Shown: one piece after another, positions 60,206 through 64,000 of the stretch
Layout of the letters: each line of letters opens with the position of its first letter
How positions within the stretch are numbered: the first letter of the stretch is position 1
Origin: Zanthoxylum bungeanum
Taxonomy: Eukaryota > Streptophyta > Magnoliopsida > Sapindales > Rutaceae
Length of the DNA: 64,000 bases
Direction: 5' to 3'
NCBI GenBank assembly: GCA_019454045.1
Contig: SKCR01015026.1
Span: 1-64,000 of the forward strand
The notes under the pieces: model-generated
What the model was told of the DNA's origin: nothing
The model's database searches: none
Seen by the model: the letters and a program-made list of their open reading frames with translations, nothing else
Program-made: the position numbers and the translations under genes

Positions 60206-62318
60206 GCCCTCACACGGTAAGCTCGTTTCTTACGTAATTTTATCGTTTTCGTGAATTTTCGACTCATAACTTTTTCAGTATTTATTCAACACCCAATACA
60301 CATCCATACACATTCAAATATCATATTTTACTCACCAAAAATTCTATTTTCTCAGGTCTGATCCGGAATTTAAAATTATCATTTTTTCATGCAAAATTCC
60401 AATTTCTCACAAAATTAATCAAATTAATCTACATCATTTTAAAGTCACCACAAATGAAGTCTTAAGACCAATTCTAGGCATCATATGAGTGGTTACAACA
60501 CTCTAGAATGACAATATCATATCTTGAATCTAATTCAACAATTAATTCAAAATAACATATGCTTAATCAAAGAAAACAAATGTCATTTTCAAAATCCAAC
60601 ACCACCAAAAATTTGGAAACAAATATATTATCTAATAATATACTTGAAACATGTAATATATCTATCAAATACATATAGACATACTTAGGAAAAATAATTT
60701 CAAAACGAGAAATAAGAACCTTACCTTGATCAAATTAAGCTTTTGATTTTTGCTTCAAGGTTTTCTAAATTCTTCTCATTTTGGTGTTCTTCCTTTTTAA
60801 CTAACCCTAACTTTTTCTTTTTGCTCTCAACTCTTTGAGAAAGTGGCTAACCAAAAAATGAAAACGTATTTTTCCATTTTTTATTCACCATGGACAAAAT
60901 TGAAGGCCTTTTTGGTCATTTACCAAGTCCAATACTTGGTCAAAAAAATTACACATATTTTATCTTATGTAAATAAGATTAATTAACCAATTTTGAGTTA
61001 GTGGAGTACATGTGTCTCACACACATGGTTTGGCCAATCACTATTAGCCAAATTTTAAGAATATTCTTTCTTCTAGAAAGTTAAAATTAATCAATAATTT
61101 AATTAATTTGAATTTTCCTTTTACTAAATAAAAAAATAAGGTTATGAGAAAATATTTCAAGAATATTCTCTTTTTATCGTGATTAATAATTAATTAATAA
61201 TTAATTAATTCAATTAAACTTTATACAACAAATGTCAAAAATCAATAGGCCATTTATGTGTATCTAATTAAATTATGTATCGTATACAAATACATATTAA
61301 ATATAACGTGCACGTGTAAATTATGAATAATCTGAATTATCCATAATTGAATTGCCTAAGTGCTAAATGAGTACACTTCATATTGTGAGACTCTTTAAGT
61401 GCAACTATATCTGTCACAAAAACCATTTCCATGTCCGTAATTTGTCCACTCATAAATTACGATGACCACAGATAATCGAGTTGAACCATACAAGTCGAGA
61501 TCATTGTATATATTTAATCCCTCTATCATAGGCTATCTGAATTATTCCGAAGATATAGAATAATGTCAAATCTCCAATATGAACAATTTTAATATGTCGC
61601 GGCATAATCTTGATTCTCCAAATGAATACTTGGAACTCATTTATGCAGTATACCGCGGTAAATGAATTGGATACCTAAATCCAATACATGGGACTTACAT
61701 ATCCTCTCTAGATAAATTATAAGATACCGTAAGTATATGTCTGGACCCAACGAAAATATGGAGATCTAATCTTAAAATATCATTGACGTGACTGCAATCA
61801 AAGTGTGGAGGATATCCTACATATCCACAATGGTATCTCAAGTCAAATGAGCTAATATGATATTCGACTCGAGAATATTCTTTTTGACATTGGTGTGTCA
61901 TCTATTAGGAATCTTCAAGTGAGTTGTTCAATATTTATCCAATAAATACGTACATGTCTATATGAGTCTCTGTAAGACTCATGGTTAACTGAGATGACCT
62001 ATTGGAACTATTCCAATATACGATATGTACCAGTCTCACGAGTTTACTAATCGACCATTTATGTAAACCTTAACTAGGAACTATTTTAAGAATGAATCAT
62101 GTTGTAATGTTTCTCAGTGTCCGTTACAACGCTTTTGCGACTACATTATAACAACTCATTCTATGGACTACTTACATCTTTACGATTATGCAAAAGATTA
62201 TATCGATGAAAGTACTAAATTTTATTCAAAATAAAATATAAAAGTGCCACATATTTATAATAAATATATAAAAAATTGGCACGTCAAGCACCGAATCTAA
62301 TAATTTCTCCCACTTGCT

Positions 62319-63298
62319 CTAGTGCCAGTTTTGATGGTATCTAATACCCATCGCCTCCACATGTCTATCATATATTCTCGCAGGTAGGACATTTGTAAGT
62401 GGGTCTGCTACATTGTCCTCTTCAGGTATCTTACATATGAAAACGTCTCCTCGAGCAATGATCTCACGAATAATGTGATACTTTCGTTCCACATGCTTCG
62501 ACTTTTGATGCGCTCTCGGTTCTTTTACTTGTGCGACGACACCACTATTATCACATAACAACGGGATCAATCCTCGATGCTTGGGACAACTCCCAACTCT
62601 GTGGTAAATTTTCTAATCCATACAGCTTCTTTTGCAGCATCAGATGCCGCAATATATTCTGCCTCAGTGGTGGAATCAACTGTAGATCCTTGTTTGAAAC
62701 TTTTCCAACAGACTGTGACATTATTAAGAGTAAATACAAAATCTGATGTAGACTTTCTATCATCAGGATGTGACTGAAAGTCAGAATCAGTATACCTTGT
62801 AATTTGTAAATCACCGCCTCCATAAATAAGAAACTTATCCTTAGTACCTTTAAGATACTTGAGGATATGTTTAACAGTCATTCAATGGTCGTTACCTGGA
62901 TTAGCCTGATACCTGCTAGTACTGCATGATTAATATCAGATCTCGTACACAATATGACATATATAATGATTCCTAAGCATGATGCATACTGTTGATTATA
63001 CATTCTAGTGTTTTCATCTTCCGTTTGAGGACACTTCTTATTCGAAAGATGAATGCCATATCGAAAATGTATGTTAGTAATTTTACAATTGCTAAAGTTG
63101 TACCTATCTAAGATCTTATCTATGTACGAGGATTGAGATAGCCCAATCAACCTATTTTTTCCATCTCTATAGAGTTTTATACCAAGTACATATGAGACAT
63201 CTCCCAAGTCTTTCATGAAGAAGTTCTTACAGAGATATGTTTTAACATCCTGCATCATCCCAAGATCATTCCCAGTTATCAGGATATAATCAATATAA
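62319..63298 (-). pseudogene. Minus-strand copia reverse transcriptase and RNase H, partial
   Basis: Minus-strand pieces: IDYILITGNDLGMMQDVKTY (drifted YVDD region), FFMKDLGDVSYVLGIKLYRD, GLSQSSYIDKILDRYNF, then RNase H HILKYLKGTKDKFLIYGGGD, DSDFQSHPDDRKSTSDFVF, STVDSTTEAEYIAASDAAKE, and the tail KHVERKYHIIREIIARGDV ending at the stop at 62319. Frame breaks occur near 62880 and 62560. It is cut at 63299 by a plus-strand LTR. Confidence 0.88.
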
Positions 63299-64000
63299 TG
63301 TTAGGGTTGGTGCTCAGAGCGCCAATTTTCTTATGTATTTCCCTGTAAATATTTATATAAATATTTTATTATGAATAAAATAAATATTTTCTATTATATA
63401 ACATCTCTTTATAAATGGTAAAGACGTAAATGACCTTAGAATGATTAGTTATGATACTGTTGTAAATGCGTCGCAACTGATATTGAGATGTATCATGATG
63501 TTGTCATTCTTAGATAGTTCATGGCCAAAGTTTACACTAATTAGTCAGTAAAGTAAACACGTTGAGATTGATACATGCCGTATACTGGAATCTTGGATTC
63601 CAATGGTTTCTCAATGAACCACGAGTCTTGGAGACTAGTATAGACATGTAGGTGTTTATAGCGGATAAATACTAAACGACTCACCGAAGATTTTTAATAG
63701 ATGCTACACCAACGTCAATAAGAATCTTCTCGGGTTGAGTATCATAGTGATTCTTTGACTTGAGATACCATTGTGGATATATGAGATATCCTCCACACTT
63801 TGATGGCAGTCACGTCACCGACCTATTAAGGTCAGAAATCCATCTGTCCGTTGGGTGTGGACTGATCCTCATGATATCTTATGTGTGTCAAGATAAAATA
63901 TGTCATCTCTGTGTACAGAGCATATCTATTCAATATGAAATTAGCAATATGTTAAATCCATGGGCCCATGTTACACTGTAGAGGCGAGTTATAAGTGTTA
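63299..64000 (+). mobile_element. Start of a plus-strand copia LTR, runs off the window
   Basis: Begins TGTTAGGGTTGGTGCTCAGA directly inside the minus-strand reverse transcriptase. It is related to the minus-strand LTR at 62302-60211 (TTCGGTGCTTGACGTGCCAA; both contain a GATACCATTGTGGATAT-type block about 460 bp in). It is therefore a different member of the same family, either a 5' LTR or a solo LTR; the window ends before this can be told. Confidence 0.75.

Larger units (their letters stand above)
50537..63298 (-). mobile_element. Minus-strand Ty1-copia element, 3' part, split by two insertions
   Basis: Reading the minus strand from 63298: partial reverse transcriptase and RNase H, polypurine tract AAGTGGGAGAAA, then a 3' LTR starting TATTAG at 62302. 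The LTR runs to 60211, is interrupted by the plus-strand copia at 50870-60205 and its TSD, and resumes from 50869 to about 50537 (end complement TGTTGG). The LTR totals about 2.4 kb. The 5' half is missing because a plus-strand LTR begins at 63299 within the reverse transcriptase and the window ends. Confidence 0.65.

Noticed and set aside
49503..64000. Possible endogenous virus (pararetrovirus) sequence
   Set aside because: Domain order (integrase before reverse transcriptase), LTRs, PBS and TSD identify Ty1-copia retrotransposons; no movement or coat protein motifs are seen.
1..64000. A clustered pathway or novel multi-gene system
   Set aside because: The four intact genes belong to unrelated housekeeping or regulatory processes and the DNA between them is explained mostly by transposons.

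Overview
This is nuclear DNA of a flowering plant, most likely a eudicot. It is AT-rich, its genes are split by GT-AG introns, the intergenic DNA is packed with plant-type transposons, and the proteins match land-plant families. I cannot name the species. I found no prokaryotic features and no rRNA, tRNA or CRISPR loci. All functional calls rest on reading translations and recalling families; no database search was run.

Layout. (1) 1-11.7 kb, plus strand: an eight-exon LNK2-like circadian/light coactivator gene with three G-boxes 240-310 bp before its start codon; its long introns hold a SINE, TRIM-like terminal repeats and a strong hairpin. (2) 13.0-16.2 kb, plus strand: a complete five-exon F-box gene of the SKIP5 type. 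(3) 17.4-18.5 kb: a SINE and a broken hAT transposase of the DUF659 type. (4) 18.8-21.6 kb, minus strand: a copy of the eIF2B beta-subunit gene with readable ends, but with its central exons missing and a two-base frameshift, so I call it a pseudogene. (5) 22.7-29.4 kb, minus strand: a SINA/DIS1-like RING E3 ubiquitin ligase with a 3.3-kb intron full of hAT-derived DNA and a probable 5'UTR intron holding a SINE. (6) 29.9-42.1 kb: no host gene. It holds a GC-rich MITE, a 1.65-kb tandem duplication that includes part of an LTR, a non-autonomous Ty3-gypsy-type LARD with 44-bp and 82-bp internal arrays, local tandem repeats, a short Helitron whose empty site can be read in the neighbouring repeat, and two MITEs. 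(7) 42.7-47.0 kb, minus strand: a complete six-exon UMP synthase gene (OPRT-ODC fusion). (8) 47.9-64.0 kb: one MITE, then a nest of degenerate Ty1-copia elements. A full-length plus-strand copy sits inside the LTR of a minus-strand copy, whose reverse transcriptase is in turn cut by a third, plus-strand LTR at 63,299.

The four intact host genes (clock coactivator, F-box protein, RING ligase, pyrimidine synthesis) show no sign of acting as one pathway or cluster. I did not find a convincing new biological system. The most informative items are structural: the internally deleted eIF2B-beta copy, the Helitron with a built-in empty site, the LTR-capturing tandem duplication, the repeat-filled LARD and the copia nest.
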